From Hymenochaete sp. R1 (Eukaryota > Basidiomycota > Agaricomycetes > Hymenochaetales > Hymenochaetaceae): DNA of 64,000 bases. The number at the start of each line of letters is the position of its first letter. Position 1 is the stretch's first letter. The notes under the pieces are model-generated. The model saw only the letters and a program-made list of their open reading frames with translations, was not told where the DNA came from and did no database searches. Location: the NCBI GenBank assembly GCA_019400425.1, contig JAFREE010000008.1, positions 310,001 through 374,000 on the forward strand, written 5' to 3'. Below are positions 36,401 through 48,084 of this stretch, piece after piece. The position numbers and the translations under genes were made by a program.

Positions 36401-38138
36401 AAGAATATCAAGAAAGGTCGTCTTGCCGGCGCCAGAGGCTCCCATAATAGCCATTACTTGGCCAGGCTTTACACACCCGGTGATACCTGATAATATCTCA
36501 CGAGGACCTAGGGAGTATGTGATATCTTGAAAATGGAGAGCAGCAGGTACATGCTCGTTCATGAGTTTGAAAGCTTCACTCTCCGGTAGACGTATCTCTC
36601 CAGTGTGCTTTCGATCTCGGCCAACGTACCATAAAGCTGTGCGACGAAGCAATTAGATATTTCCCAAATGATGATGGTGAAGGGCGTACATAAGAAAGAG
36701 GTCAACACAACAAGTATGGCACCTGCAGCACTTAGTGCAACCCAGCGCGTGTTATCAGGTGGAGGGATGCTCTAAAATGCGTAAGTTTACTCGTGATACA
36801 ACAGGCCTCTCTGACTCACGACATAGCCCGGCACCTGCGAGTAGTGCATGCATTCTCCACTCTCGCACTTCAGAGTGATATATGAATCTCCAAAGATCGT
36901 GTTGATTAGGTCGTTCATGCCCGGTTCCTCAAACTTGCAGCCCGACCCAGACTTGCACGAGAACTTGGCAGGACCTCTGATCTCGGTGTCCAGAAATTCG
37001 CCAATATCTAATGGATTAATCAGCAAGGAATACACGAGCTTAGATATACGTTACTTGCCGACGCTACCGGATTCTCCACAGATGAAGCGACCAGGAATAC
37101 AGCTACATTGGATTTTTTCGCAATCGTACAATGTCCTGTTTGAATCATAGCTGTGTTGCACTCCGTATTTGCAATCGTCCAAAGAGCAGTAAAAAGATTC
37201 GACTCGGTTTACCCAGAACTGGAACAGGCATGACTCGTCATCAGTGTCGCAACTAAATGTTACCTGAGGCGGGCGATCTGGAAGCAAGGCAAGAATACCC
37301 GGATCTTGGGGTGAAACCAAATCATTAGAATCAAGTATGGGATGTGCGACATAACTAAACATACTCGTAACATCACACATTTGGTGATTCTGGTAAACAA
37401 CATCACCGCCTTTGTAGCACACCATTTCGGAATCCTCTTCCGCAAATCCATTAGAATGCGAGGAATTTCCTCCTGGAAGCGGATAATTGGTACACGCATT
37501 GTCTTTTTCACAGACTAGAAGCAGGGTAAAATGAGTACAACGTATATCGCTCATAAAAGCGCTCGCGTACCATTACAGTTTATACCACCCCAGCCTTCAT
37601 TACATGAACATTCTTCACCGTCCTTCCACATCGGCCTATGTTCTCCATCAGCGAGGGAACCACATTCTGAAGATATGTTAGAGACCAGAACCACGCCCGC
37701 TAGGAATACGCTCACGGGGTGTTAGACAATCTATACCTCCCCACCCCGGGGGGCATTTGCATTGTCCGTTGTATGGATCGCAGGGCGCAAACTGCCCGCA
37801 GTTGAAAGCCGGTAACATACAATTGAAGCAGGGTGGACAATCCTTTGGCCGGTCATCGTCTGCAACAACCAGCAGTCAGACTTGTTGTATAGCGAGCGCA
37901 GTAAGAACATACACAGAGATGCTGCGCTTGCCAGTAGCTATAGATAACATTATTCAGCCAGTGTTTTACAGAGAAAGAGACCAGAAGAATTGTAGCATAC
38001 CGACAAGCGATAGCTTTCATCTGGTCGCGCCCACGGTGTAACATTCCGAGCGTTTTCGACGCTTGCAGTCGAGAGTCCACACAGAAATAAGGACGACACC
38101 AGTGTCCAAATGCTCCCATGACGCCGTGAAGGCCGCAT
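33473..38138 (-). CDS. Adp1-like ABCG-family transporter with EGF-like ectodomain
   Basis: Read on the minus strand, many short introns. The start at 38138 gives a signal-type N-terminus ([20 protein letters not shown]). A Cys-rich luminal part follows: CPPCFNC, an EGF-like [14 protein letters not shown] (about 37740-37780), [13 protein letters not shown] (about 37570-37620), and further Cys-rich pieces down to 36790. After a membrane segment (about 36690-36770) comes the nucleotide-binding domain: Walker [10 protein letters not shown] (near 36430), signature [15 protein letters not shown] (near 36100), Walker [11 protein letters not shown] (near 36045), and switch [12 protein letters not shown] (near 35860). 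A charged Ser-rich linker (35410-35660) leads to the ABC2-type membrane domain ([43 protein letters not shown]), ending in [15 protein letters not shown]. The half-transporter layout and ectodomain match yeast Adp1. Exon limits are approximate; substrate unknown. Confidence 0.87.
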
Positions 38139-38492
38139 GATTGTTCGTGACGAAGACAAGGTGAGTGTTGTCAACAACATCGGCAACACCGCCAATGGTC
38201 GGTCGGAATCGGCGCTCAATATTTCACGTGACGTACTTCCCCACATTTCATTCTGTGGGCCGCTCAGGGCCGGAGTTGAATTATTCCAGCGAAGTCTCTT
38301 TTCCTGCTTGACCTGGACTGTGGCGCAGCTAAGGTTTGCTGCTCACCCCTATGCACGGCATCGGCATCAGTCAACGGCTTTCCATTTTAAAACTTTCAAT
38401 TTATTCTTGCTGAGCAGACATGAATGTGTACAGCTCAGTTGTTTTGCACACTTGCTTTCACCATCATCAAGCGTCTCTAGTCCAGGTCGAAG
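38139..38492. promoter_or_regulatory. divergent promoter ABC transporter / SDR
   Basis: About 354 bp separate the two divergent start codons. It includes an E-box-like TTTCACGTGACG at about 38221-38232. No gene is present. Confidence 0.4.
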
Positions 38493-39523
38493 ATGAAGAT
38501 CGCGGTAACTGGTTGTAACGGAAGTGTTGGTCGGCGGGTGGTAATCCACGCTCTTGAGGAAGGCCACTCTATAGTCGGGCTCGACGTTCAGCCCATTGAC
38601 ATCAATGACATTTCTTTGCGGCGCCATACGGAACACGAAGCCTTCACTTTCGTCCAGACCGACTTACGGGACTTTGACAACCTTCTGAAGCTGCTTGACG
38701 GTTGTGATGCCATAGTTCATCTTGCTGCTCACCGACGACCTGGAGACTACTTGGTACAAACTCACAATGAGTAGGTAATAAAATTTCCGCGAATGTCTAC
38801 CTTTTTCTGACATGACGCAGCAATGTTGTCATATCTTGGAATATCCTGCGAGCCTCTGCAGAGGTTTGTGCAACACGAGATTCTCCTGTGAATCTGACTT
38901 TCATTGATGTCTACAGGTCGGGATCAAACGGGTGGCTTTGGCGTCATCGGTTAACATCTTACGAATGCTCTTTGGCAAGAATGGAGCAGAACCACAGTAC
39001 TTCCCAATAGATGAACTACATCCTTGTGAACCAGATGAACCATATGGACTTTCAAAATTGTAAGTGAAGCTTAAACCTTGCCTATGAAGATAGCTATTCT
39101 CTAATTCGATAAAGAATAATGGAACATCAGGCAGAAACCATAATCCGAAGGTACCCCGAGATCCGTATCGCGAGTCTTCGACTTCATTGGTCCTTACCTC
39201 GACGAGAGGATGCCATGAGGGATGATCCCAACGAACGTCGTGATGATCTCTGGGGTTATGTGTACGAGGACTCTGGCGCGGAAGCATTCCTCCTGGCACT
39301 CACTACCGATGAAACTCGCTGGAAAGGTCACGAGGCGTTCTTCATTTGCGCACCCGGAGTCGCTGAAAAAAATTCAATACAAGATTTGTATCAGAAGTAC
39401 TTCTCACATGTACCGTGGAAAGGAGATAAGACGGATAGTTTCTTTGATTGTTCCAAGGCTGCGAAACTGCTCGGCTGGGTGCACAGAGATCCGCCTTCTG
39501 AGTCTTCCTGTCTTTCAAACTAG
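38493..39523 (+). CDS. NAD(P)-dependent epimerase/dehydratase-like extended SDR
   Basis: Exons 38493-38770, 38821-38863, 38917-39059 and 39115-39523 give 290 residues. The Rossmann motif is at the very N-terminus, KIAVTGCNGSVGRRVV (GxxGxxG type), then GLDVQP, QTDLRD and VHLAAHRRP, the usual nucleotide-binding landmarks. The catalytic pair is in EPYGLSKLIMEHQAE (YxxxK, split by an intron in the Leu codon after the Lys). The C-terminal part is compact and ends with FFDCSKAAKLLGWVHRDPP, as in small NAD-dependent epimerase-like enzymes of bacteria and fungi. Substrate not predictable. It shares a 354-bp divergent promoter with the ABC transporter. Confidence 0.87.
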
Positions 39524-39806
39524 CTAGTACTGTACATTGCCGGACGAGCGCATCGATATGTTCCGCGTTGTTCGTTATATTTTCAAGTCCATTTTTCATA
39601 ATTATCACATTTGCGATGATAAACTTGAATACCGTAAGATAATAATAGTCCGCTTAACTCGGAGAGGCGTCGATCATCTAACTTGCCGGAGCTACTCAAT
39701 TGAGGGAGGCGGAACTCGACCCGGCCTTCCTCGTCTTACCATACCCCTTCCTTCCTATACCTACGAATAGCTCACGCTTTTATAAGCCGTTTTGACTTCG
39801 CACGCA

Positions 39807-42665
39807 ATGACTGGCGCTCCCACCAAACCCATGAACATATCTAGTCCTCGCCAGACTCCAGATGAGTTCGTCTCTGGTTCTGCGGCGTCAAGACCCGGCA
39901 GCATGCCCGGTGGAAATGGCTTTGGCTCGCGTCCTGCACCGTCGACGCCTCCCATAGCTAACATTCCTCTACGTGGTACAGACGGTTCTCCACATGCTGG
40001 TGTGGGTCTTGGGTTGCCTGCGAGTGTTGGCGCAAGATCCTTTCGCCCAAGAACCGGTTCTAGCACTCCGACTGCATCGGGAGACAGTCCAGGGAAGGGG
40101 CTTATGGATGATGTGCCGGAAGAGGAGATGGCTAGAGTGCTGAGACGGCATCTTGTCCCAAGGAGAGCTCTTGAGGGGAATATAGAGACGCGAAGTGGGA
40201 ATGGCGGTGGGTCTTCAGGTGGAAGTAGGCGTGGGTCAGAATCGGGGTCATACCTTTCTCAACAAGTACAAAGCCACGGCCAACCGGCGCTTGAAGCAGC
40301 TCAAGTCAATGACGAAGAGTCATTTCCTATCCCGTACGACGCACAGGGAGGAGATATAACGTGTGTTCAATGTGTTCCATTTGAAATTCAAAGGGGTTAC
40401 CAGATGCTAATTGTGTTGCCCTCAACAAGGCATCCGATATACAAATGGGAAGCTGATCAACGACGTCAAGCAATGCGTCCTCGAGCCGCTTCGTTCTCAG
40501 CTCCTTCTCCCGAGCCTCTCAATCCTTCTCCAGCAGCCTTTGAGCATATCCGGGAACCAGGCGGATTTCGTCGGAATTACGTACTTCTGCGCGCGAATGA
40601 GCAAGGTACTGACGACCCGGCGGTTTCGAACAATTTCATCGAGTTCTTATATCTGTTTGGGCATTTTGTGAGTGGCAACACTGTTACTTGGGCTGCATGA
40701 GTCTGATCTCAAGAATAGGCTGGTGAAGACCTCGAGGAAGAGGAGGATGAGATTGAAGATGAGTCACTTTTAGCCGAAGAGGGCGCTGTGGCGGAACATG
40801 CTGGACCCTCTCGATGTGAGTAACTTCACTTTGGATTCAGTTGGGCGCTGTCTGAGCGTACCGCACCAGTATCTGGTCTCGGTCAACAGAAACCATCTGA
40901 AGCAGAGCCACTTTTACGAAAGAGAGGACTGAGTAAAACGATTTCTGGAAGAACAAGACGTTCAGCTCGTAGGCAAAGCATCGGGCCGCACGGCGACGCG
41001 ACCGTCACTCAAGCAGTACTGATGGTATGTTTGACTTTACATTGTTGCAAGCAGCGTGAAATCTGAGGTCGATCTAGCTCCTCAAATCATTTGTCGGCAC
41101 TGGTGTCCTCTTTCTTGGGAAGGCGTAAGTATCTGCATTTATTGCAACGGAAATGGAGGCTGATTCAGTGTCTTAAGCTTTTTTAATGGAGGCATATTGT
41201 TCTCAGCCGTAACGATGGTTGGAATCGCGATTATTTCCTTGTACTCTTTTTTGCTTCTCGTGAAGACGAAGTCAATCGTCCCGGGAAGTTATGGAGGTGA
41301 TCCTTCCGACGATATCATATCATATATGAACTTATCTCCTTCCAGATATCGGTGGTGCCCTTTACGGTCCATGGATGAGATATGCTATCCTGAGCGCAGT
41401 TGCAGTATCACAGCTTGGTTTCGTCTGCGCATATACTATTTTCGTGGCTGAGAATCTCCAGGCATTCGTACTCGCCGTGACGAAATGTGCACACTTCCTC
41501 CCCATACAGTACTTCATTATTCTCCAACTCGTCATCTTCTTCCCTCTCGCTCTCATCCGGAACATTGCGAAATTGAGTAGTACAGCCCTCGTTGCGGATG
41601 TCTTCATCCTCGCTGGGCTTGTATACATATTCGGCAGTGAGATCAACGTGATTGCACAGAATGGTATGGCACAAGTAGACCTCTTCAATCCTAAAGATTT
41701 TCCGCTTCTTATCGGGTAAGTTTACTATTTGTTTAACGGAGTAGACTGTTTCTTACGCACATCATAGAACAGCCGTATTCTCGTTTGAGGGCGTTGGTTT
41801 GGTGTGCATGGCAATTTACAAGCACGGTTTGGTACTAAAATCTGATTCTGATAGGTCATCCCAATTTCGGATTCGATGCGCGAGCCTCGCAAGTTCCCAG
41901 CTGTGCTCACTGGAGTGATGGTTTTTTTGATCAGTGTGTATCAAGTTCATCTCGTATTCCGATCCAAAATTGTTCTCATGTTTCTTATAGTCCTGTTCGG
42001 TGGAGCTGGTGTACTCGCGTATGCGGCATTTGGACGTGAAGTACAGACGGTTGTTATTACGAACCTCAACTCGGAAAGCAAACTCGTCCAGGCAGTTCAG
42101 TTCCTTTACTCCGTCGCCATCCTCCTTTCCGTGCCTCTGCAACTCTTTCCCGCTGTCCGTATCATGGAGAACGGCTTATTCTCTCGCAGTGGAAAAGGCA
42201 ACTTAAAGGTCAAGTGGCAGAAGAATTTCTTGCGTTTCGTCATCATCATCTTTTGTTCCTTTGTGAGCTGGGCCGGTGCGAGTGATCTGGACAAATTCGT
42301 CGCGCTTGTTGGCAGTTTCGCTTGGTAAGATTTCCATATCCTTATTCAATCTCTACTCGATTCACACCTTCTTTTCAACGAAGTGTGCCTCTGTGCTACG
42401 TTTACCCGGCCATGCTTCATTACAAAGCGTGTGCGAGGACTCGCCGAGCCAAAATTGCAGACGTCCTGCTCATGATCTTTGGTGCCGCGGCCGCTATTTA
42501 CACGACGGTCCAAACCATTGCGGTGCGTTTTCTTCACTGTCTCTTGTATGACAACATCTTGCTGATACCGTTATCGCATCTCAAAAGCTGATGGCGGCAC
42601 CTTCGGAAGGCAGTCCAAAGTTCGGATCATGCGATGCATCGTCGCCGCTTGCAGGACATCCGTGA
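39807..42665 (+). CDS. AVT3/AVT4-type vacuolar amino-acid transporter
   Basis: Eleven exons (39807-40667, 40719-40815, 40870-41024, 41078-41124, 41178-41296, 41346-41715, 41768-41801, 41855-41933, 41991-42324, 42384-42522, 42588-42665) give 770 residues. The long N-terminal ~385 residues are cytosolic and Ser/Gly/Pro-rich, with a conserved-looking EEEMARVLRRHLVPR and an acidic patch. The transporter domain begins LLKSFVGTGVLFLGKAFFNG, the start of the amino acid/auxin permease family. Membrane segments include GILFSAVTMVGIAIISLYSF, ILSAVAVSQLGFVCAYTIFV, YFIILQLVIFFPLALIR, VFSFEGVGLVIPISDSM and FLIILFGGAGVLAYAAFG, about eleven in all. Yeast AVT3/AVT4 export neutral amino acids from the vacuole; this role is inferred. 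The start at 39807 is the first ATG of the frame. Confidence 0.88.
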
Positions 42666-43601
42666 AGAGTCATTTCGAGAAGTAATGTCAAATTACATTC
42701 CTCTACCATCCATCACTTCGCATTTTAGATACGATAATTACCCCATACAAACAACACGAGGGATCTCAGTAATCAGAATTTCATAACCTTAGATAGTACA
42801 AGGAATGCTATGATCATGATCTATTATAAATTTACTTAAAACGTTGTCAAGGAGGATTTGTGAGATACCTAACCTAAGCGCGTTGCCTCAAGATAGGCGC
42901 CCGCTAATGCCTGTGCGTGCCTGTGTTTGCCTGCCAGCGAAGAGACACCGTCATCTCGCGCGTCGACGCGCTTCTTCTTGCTTCTTCTTGCCATCAATCC
43001 AGCTTCACTCGAATCGGGTATAACGCCGAAAACACATCGAAACTATTGTCTCAATTCATCTTATGCATGGATTTGGCCAATTCTTCATCAGTCTGAAAAA
43101 AGGTCGAGATCCATGAGATAAACTGGATCATCGCAATGTCTACACCGGGATACCTATCGGAGAATAGGCATTTTATACGCTGCAAATTTCCTCACGGATC
43201 TATCAAATCTATGAAGAGTTAGCCGGCACATCCCAAGTTTGCTCGCTCGACTGTCTCGGCGTTGGGTCAGGGCTCCGGCACCGTGAGTACAAAGACTTGA
43301 TATCCGTTTCGTTTCGTTGCCATTCTCATACCCCCTTCCCGACCAGGCCAGCCTCATAAACTGGACCTGCTTCACAGCGAGCGCGAGCACGAACCTACGT
43401 TACCACTCATCGCGCTTTGCGGACCACCTTTACGCCGTCTTCGTGCCGGCCGCTCGAGTTCGATCTCCTAGAAAGTACGGTGGCGGCTGTTGCCAACTCT
43501 CGTGTATCAAGGAAGATAGAAGCACGACCGTCTCTTTCCAACATCTTTCCTATCCGTCCCCCGATCAAACAACGGAGTCACGATACTGGCATCTGTAGAC
43601 C
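42666..43601. other. intergenic region AVT-like to AhpC/TSA-like gene
   Basis: About 940 bp. The first part is AT-rich 3' DNA. From about 42920 onward the base composition and a GTGAGT-like donor near 43282 suggest an upstream leader exon and intron for the next gene. No protein gene is supported. Confidence 0.45.
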
Positions 43602-46073
43602 ATGAGTGACGACAGCCAAGCAGCCTCAAGCAGCGCGAGCTCGACCCGGTCCACAAGCACGAGCACGAAGAGACGCGCAAGTCAATACAAACGCAAGCCT
43701 GCGCCTCTTGTTGCCTTGACCGACCTCGAGCTTCCTGACGCCCGGTACCCGCCCTTCGACCCAGAGGACCCGTTCGCGTCGTTGACCGAACTCCGACACC
43801 GCAGTCGGAGTTTCAGCTATAACGGGAACTTGGATGCGTATTATCATCAGCCCTCGGATCCCGCTCTACCACTCCCGGAGCGTGCTGGTAGCCCAACCCC
43901 TTTTGATCACCCGTACCAGGAGAACGAGAAGGCCTTTCCCTCGGGATATACGCAACGATACACTCTCACAGTCGATCTCCCAGGCCCGCTTTACCCCTTT
44001 GACGTAGCTCCCGGAAATGATTCGGTTTCAACGAGAAGCCGGAGGATGGACGAGACGGACGATCATCCGGTGTCAGAGTGCGACGTGGAGACTGAACGAC
44101 AAGACGCACTTGCGAAGCTAACTCATCGTTCTGGTCCAGTCTCCCAATCTGACGCAGATGGGAGTGACATCTTGAACAAGGATGCAGCGCCCGTCGACGG
44201 TGCGACGACGAACGCGAGCAGATCTCGGTCGAAGTCCGTTGGATATTCATCACTTGATCACGATCATCACCGTCGATATACCCATATTGCCACCCTTTTC
44301 CGCGACAATAGCTCATCTTCTGCGCCTGGTTCTACTCAAAAGGGTCGTTCAACAAGGAAGAGTCACTACATTCCCCGGAAGGCATCGGCACTTAACTACA
44401 TGCACGCGCCCACACCTCCTTTGACTCCGGATTTAAGTGCTGACTCCAGTCCTAGTAGCGGTGCCTCCATTTCCTCCCTCGTCATCGATTCAGATCATCC
44501 ATCGATCCCACAAGCGCGAGAAATGGACTGTATCCCATCACGCCCCAAGAGTCCTCTAGACGCAGCGCCCAACTTCGTGAGGAAGTTGTTGACTAGACGA
44601 AACACTACTTCGTCACTGCGCCCCAAGGAGACTATCGAATCGAAGGGGGTGCCGCCACTCCCGGAAAAGCCAAAGTTTGCGACCACAGCCTCGGAGTCAC
44701 GAATACCAACGATTGTGTTGCCACAAACGTTGAAAATGGCAAGCAAGTCGGATTTGACGCTCGCTGGTTCAGTTCGGTCACGCAAGAAGGCCACTTCGCC
44801 AGCACCATCGAAGAAACCCTCAGTTCAGTCATTGATGGAGCCAATCACTACACCGTCTGAGCTCGAGCTTGATGGATATGCCACTGAACTTGAATCGGAC
44901 CCAACGTTTGCACCCAGTAGCGAGCCTACAAGCGGCGTCTCGACCCCGCTCAAGAACAAATTTTTTGGCTTTCATTCCCGCTCACTACTTCGTTCCCGAG
45001 TGGATATATTTGACGTTAAGTCAAAGTCAACGGATGACGAACCCCAACCATCGTTCGACGAGTCCTCTCTACCCACACCAAGTCAACTTCAGGTCGCTAG
45101 CAATTTACCTATCATCAATGAAAATGGTGTCCGCGTTCGCTTTGGAGACGTATGGGAAGAAGATAAAACTGTTGTGGTGTTCATCAGACACTTCCGGTGC
45201 GTATCCTGTGAACTCTATCTTTTCTTAGAGCACGTTGCTGATTGCGAATGTTGGTGCAGTTCCTTTGCGTGTCAGGATTATGTGAGATCAATAGCTTCTG
45301 AGGTTGACCTTGATGCTCTCGATAAGGCTGGGCTCAAAATTGTGATCATTGGATTAGGATCTCATTCGCTAATATCACCTTACAAAAGTGAGACTCTAAT
45401 CACTGTTTTTCCTTCTTCGATGGCTGCTGACTACTCATTACGATTTCCAGAGCTCACAGGTTCAAGACTGCCCATCTTCACCGATCCCACGCTCGCTCTC
45501 CACCGCACTCTTGGTATGATTCTCAAAACCACCAACGCTGGTTCGGACATTGAACGCGGACACTACGTCGCCAATTCATCCAATTTCAAGCGTACTTTCC
45601 TCGATGCCGTCTCACGAACTCGCATGCTGCCGCTCTTCGAGCGTGCGGGAGATTCCACACAACTTGGTGGAGAATTTATACTCGGTCCGGGCCTGCACAG
45701 TGGCTGTTCGTTTGCGCACAGGATGCGCACTACAAAAGGACATACGCCAATCTTAGATGTTGTGGAAGCCAGCGGCGTTCACACAGCAAGGGCGAGGCGT
45801 TTCAGGACGAAGGGCACCGCTGGCGGGTCATTGCGGAGGGAATCGATGGAGGATGAGGAGGCATGGATGGCTAGAAGACGAAGGTCCTTGATGCGTATCA
45901 AGAAGAAACGGCGCGCACGCCGTGCCGGCTCCCGCGAATCGGATGGTAGGGGCGACGTCATGATCGCTCCTCGCCAGGCAAAACGGAGCTCTGAGACTTT
46001 GGCAAACAAGCGGTTCTCTATCGTCGCGGAAGAAGACGAAGGGGACGTTATTGATGTCAAAGTTGAACATTAA
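43602..46073 (+). CDS. large protein with C-terminal AhpC/TSA (PRXL2/AAED1-like) domain
   Basis: Exons 43602-45196, 45260-45387 and 45451-46073 give 781 residues. Both introns are 63 nt, a multiple of three, so the unspliced frame also stays open. Residues 1-490 are Ser/Thr/Pro/Arg-rich and probably disordered. A thioredoxin-fold domain follows: GVRVRFGDVWEEDKTVVVFI, RHFRSFACQDYVRSIA, GLKIVIIGLGSHSLI, GSRLPIFTDPTLALHRTLGM, then QLGGEFILGPG. In AAED1-like proteins the start of the active helix usually carries a Cys pair (C-x-x-C); here the first position is Ser (SFAC) and only the second Cys remains. The tail is strongly basic (RIKKKRRARRAG). Redox activity is doubtful; role unknown. Confidence 0.8.
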   Translation: MSDDSQAASSSASSTRSTSTSTKRRASQYKRKPAPLVALTDLELPDARYPPFDPEDPFASLTELRHRSRSFSYNGNLDAYYHQPSDPALPLPERAGSPTPFDHPYQENEKAFPSGYTQRYTLTVDLPGPLYPFDVAPGNDSVSTRSRRMDETDDHPVSECDVETERQDALAKLTHRSGPVSQSDADGSDILNKDAAPVDGATTNASRSRSKSVGYSSLDHDHHRRYTHIATLFRDNSSSSAPGSTQKGRSTRKSHYIPRKASALNYMHAPTPPLTPDLSADSSPSSGASISSLVIDSDHPSIPQAREMDCIPSRPKSPLDAAPNFVRKLLTRRNTTSSLRPKETIESKGVPPLPEKPKFATTASESRIPTIVLPQTLKMASKSDLTLAGSVRSRKKATSPAPSKKPSVQSLMEPITTPSELELDGYATELESDPTFAPSSEPTSGVSTPLKNKFFGFHSRSLLRSRVDIFDVKSKSTDDEPQPSFDESSLPTPSQLQVASNLPIINENGVRVRFGDVWEEDKTVVVFIRHFRCVSCELYLFLEHVADCECWCSSFACQDYVRSIASEVDLDALDKAGLKIVIIGLGSHSLISPYKSETLITVFPSSMAADYSLRFPELTGSRLPIFTDPTLALHRTLGMILKTTNAGSDIERGHYVANSSNFKRTFLDAVSRTRMLPLFERAGDSTQLGGEFILGPGLHSGCSFAHRMRTTKGHTPILDVVEASGVHTARARRFRTKGTAGGSLRRESMEDEEAWMARRRRSLMRIKKKRRARRAGSRESDGRGDVMIAPRQAKRSSETLANKRFSIVAEEDEGDVIDVKVEH

Positions 46074-46613
46074 AATCTTCTAAGACGTTCCCAAGTTATT
46101 CCCTTCGTTTTCTTGTGCATACTTTAAAATGCTCTTTATCTTGCTTTCATTATTTTCTTTCGATTGCGATTCACGACCTCCGTTTACAGGTATAATTTAT
46201 CATGCAGTTTTTCTTCCGTTGTAAACTTCCCATATCCATCCGCTCGCTATGTACTACCATACCTTTCCGAGTCCTTATCTATTTGCATCTCTTGTTCGAC
46301 TGTACTGTATAATACTTCATCCACCCGCCATGTACCCACTCCAATAGTCCAATGGAATCAGCATTCTTTTCATATACCATTTAACGGCTTGTAAAATCTT
46401 CTCGGAGACTTCTCTGAATTATTCCTCGGTCATTATCTGACCTGACGTCGCTCGTGTGCCCACCCAGGGTGGCTACCCGCGACTTGCTGGTCGCGTATTG
46501 CTGGTCGCGTAAATCGAACGCGTCTTCTTTGAACGCGTCTTCAGCTCTAACCACCATCATCATCCATAAGTCTTATATGTATACTACGCGTTCCTCGATC
46601 TAAGAACAAATTC
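46074..46613. other. intergenic region AhpC/TSA-like to SUS1
   Basis: About 540 bp: AT-rich 3' DNA of the upstream gene, then a promoter with a direct repeat of CTGGTCGCGTA (about 46485-46512) and of GAACGCGTCTTC (about 46517-46542; two copies, each containing ACGCGT) shortly before the SUS1 start. Confidence 0.45.
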
Positions 46614-47123
46614 ATGGCCGCAGACTCTATGGCTTCTATGTATCCACACGTTTACCGACGGCTTGTCGAATCAGGAGAATGGGATAAGTAAGTGGATATA
46701 TAAAGTAACAGCTCAACTCATTTCGTCCAGCTCACATTGTTCAGGCTGTACGCGGACCTTCTAACTCGCTTGTCGGAATCGGGCTGGATAGACGAGCTGA
46801 GAACCCGACTGAAGGAATCTGCTTCGGACCAACGTGAGTAGCAACGGTGCTCATTGTCTTCCTTCCTATGCGTCAACGAAATATTGGGCTTTGTGAACTG
46901 AAACTTGAACGCGTGCCTCAACACGTAGCAATGGGTGCAAACTCACCAACTTTCAGAGAGCTCCTGTCTGAGGCAGAAAACGACGCACAATGTTTGAATT
47001 TTACCTTTCTCTCATCCTGCGTCAACTGAGAGCAACGTCGCATTTGTAGCTTCGGTGCCTCTCGCGGTGAAGCAAGAAGTCCTGGTGTCGATACAAGCTT
47101 GCGTACAAAAACAATTCGAATGA
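46614..47123 (+). CDS. SUS1: SUS1/ENY2 mRNA export and SAGA subunit
   Basis: Four small exons (46614-46687, 46745-46833, 46929-46991, 47050-47123) give 99 residues, the usual length. The protein reads VYRRLVESGEWDKLYADLLT, RLSESGWIDELRTRLKES, TFRELLSEAENDAQ and SSVPLAVKQEVLVSIQACVQ, ending KQFE, which matches the ENY2 family throughout. Sus1 joins the SAGA deubiquitinase module and the TREX-2 complex at nuclear pores, linking transcription to mRNA export. The introns are 57, 95 and 58 nt; the third has a non-consensus donor GTTTGA. Yeast SUS1 is known for inefficiently spliced introns, so retained forms would not be surprising. Confidence 0.92.
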
Positions 47124-48084
47124 AGTTAAGGATTTCAGATATGATTTGTTCGGTTTCGATGATAAGTGAGTTGCGTTTTTAATGCATCTTTTTGGCAGTC
47201 TCATTCATTGTACTTGTATTCTAGGGATACGAGTACTTGATTTTCGTACCGAAAAAAATGGTTCAATGCAGTTGCAATTCGACGGAGACAAGTGTCCCCA
47301 CCCGCAATTAACGACCCGATAGAGAGGCTGCCAGGAGCTCTTGCTTCGATGGAGCTCGGCCTCATTCCTCATTCCATACCACTCACCTTAGCTTTATTTT
47401 CGTAAATAGCTCCATCTACTATGATTGGGTGCATGCTCGCCAGCGAACGCTTCCAAGAGAATGATCTGGGTCATGAGTATGTGTCTAACCCTCCCAGTCT
47501 TCCCTTCTTCCCTTCTTCCGTTTGCCTCTCTCTTCTCACTTACTTCAGTTTTCGCTCGAAGTACCGAGTCGTCGATCAATTGACTCATGCACTACTCTTT
47601 GAGGCGCTTCAATGAGGACTTGCTCGGTATACTCCGGTTGCTCAGAAATGAGTTTCTCGTCGCCTTCCACCGTCATCTGCAATTGTGTTAGGACTCAGGG
47701 GGATCATAGACCCTTCTGAAGCAGTATTTGATGGTTCTTTTGCGCTCTACACTCTCAAATCTTCTGGGATGGAGGTACGACGCAAAAGCGTGCACGATCG
47801 AGCGTCGCTTCCGTATAATGTCTGGCAGCATATGTGGGAACATAAGGAGGCCTCGTGATGATAACGGCCGAATGTCGTGCGCTATCGGAGGTCGCGTGCG
47901 TCACGCTTGGTTTTTTTTTTACACTCGGTGAGTTATCATAGCGTTGGCATTACTTTTCTATGATGTTGAAGAATCTGATGAAAGTCTGAACCAGGGAAAA
48001 TAACATCATTATACGGTATGAGCTGCTACCGTGCATGGACACCACGAAGTATCAATACTGCACTTTGTTACATGGAAGCAAAAT
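47124..48084. other. intergenic region with possible gene remnant
   Basis: Between the convergent SUS1 and coiled-coil genes. Several short open pieces on the plus strand look protein-like but are broken by stops: one near 47283-47400 (INDPIERLPGALASMELG) and one near 47695-47855 (GIIDPSEAVFDGSFALYTLK, then LPYNVWQHMWEHKEAS). They cannot be joined into one gene by eye, and I do not recognise the family. A decayed gene or an unannotated multi-exon gene are both possible. Confidence 0.35.
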
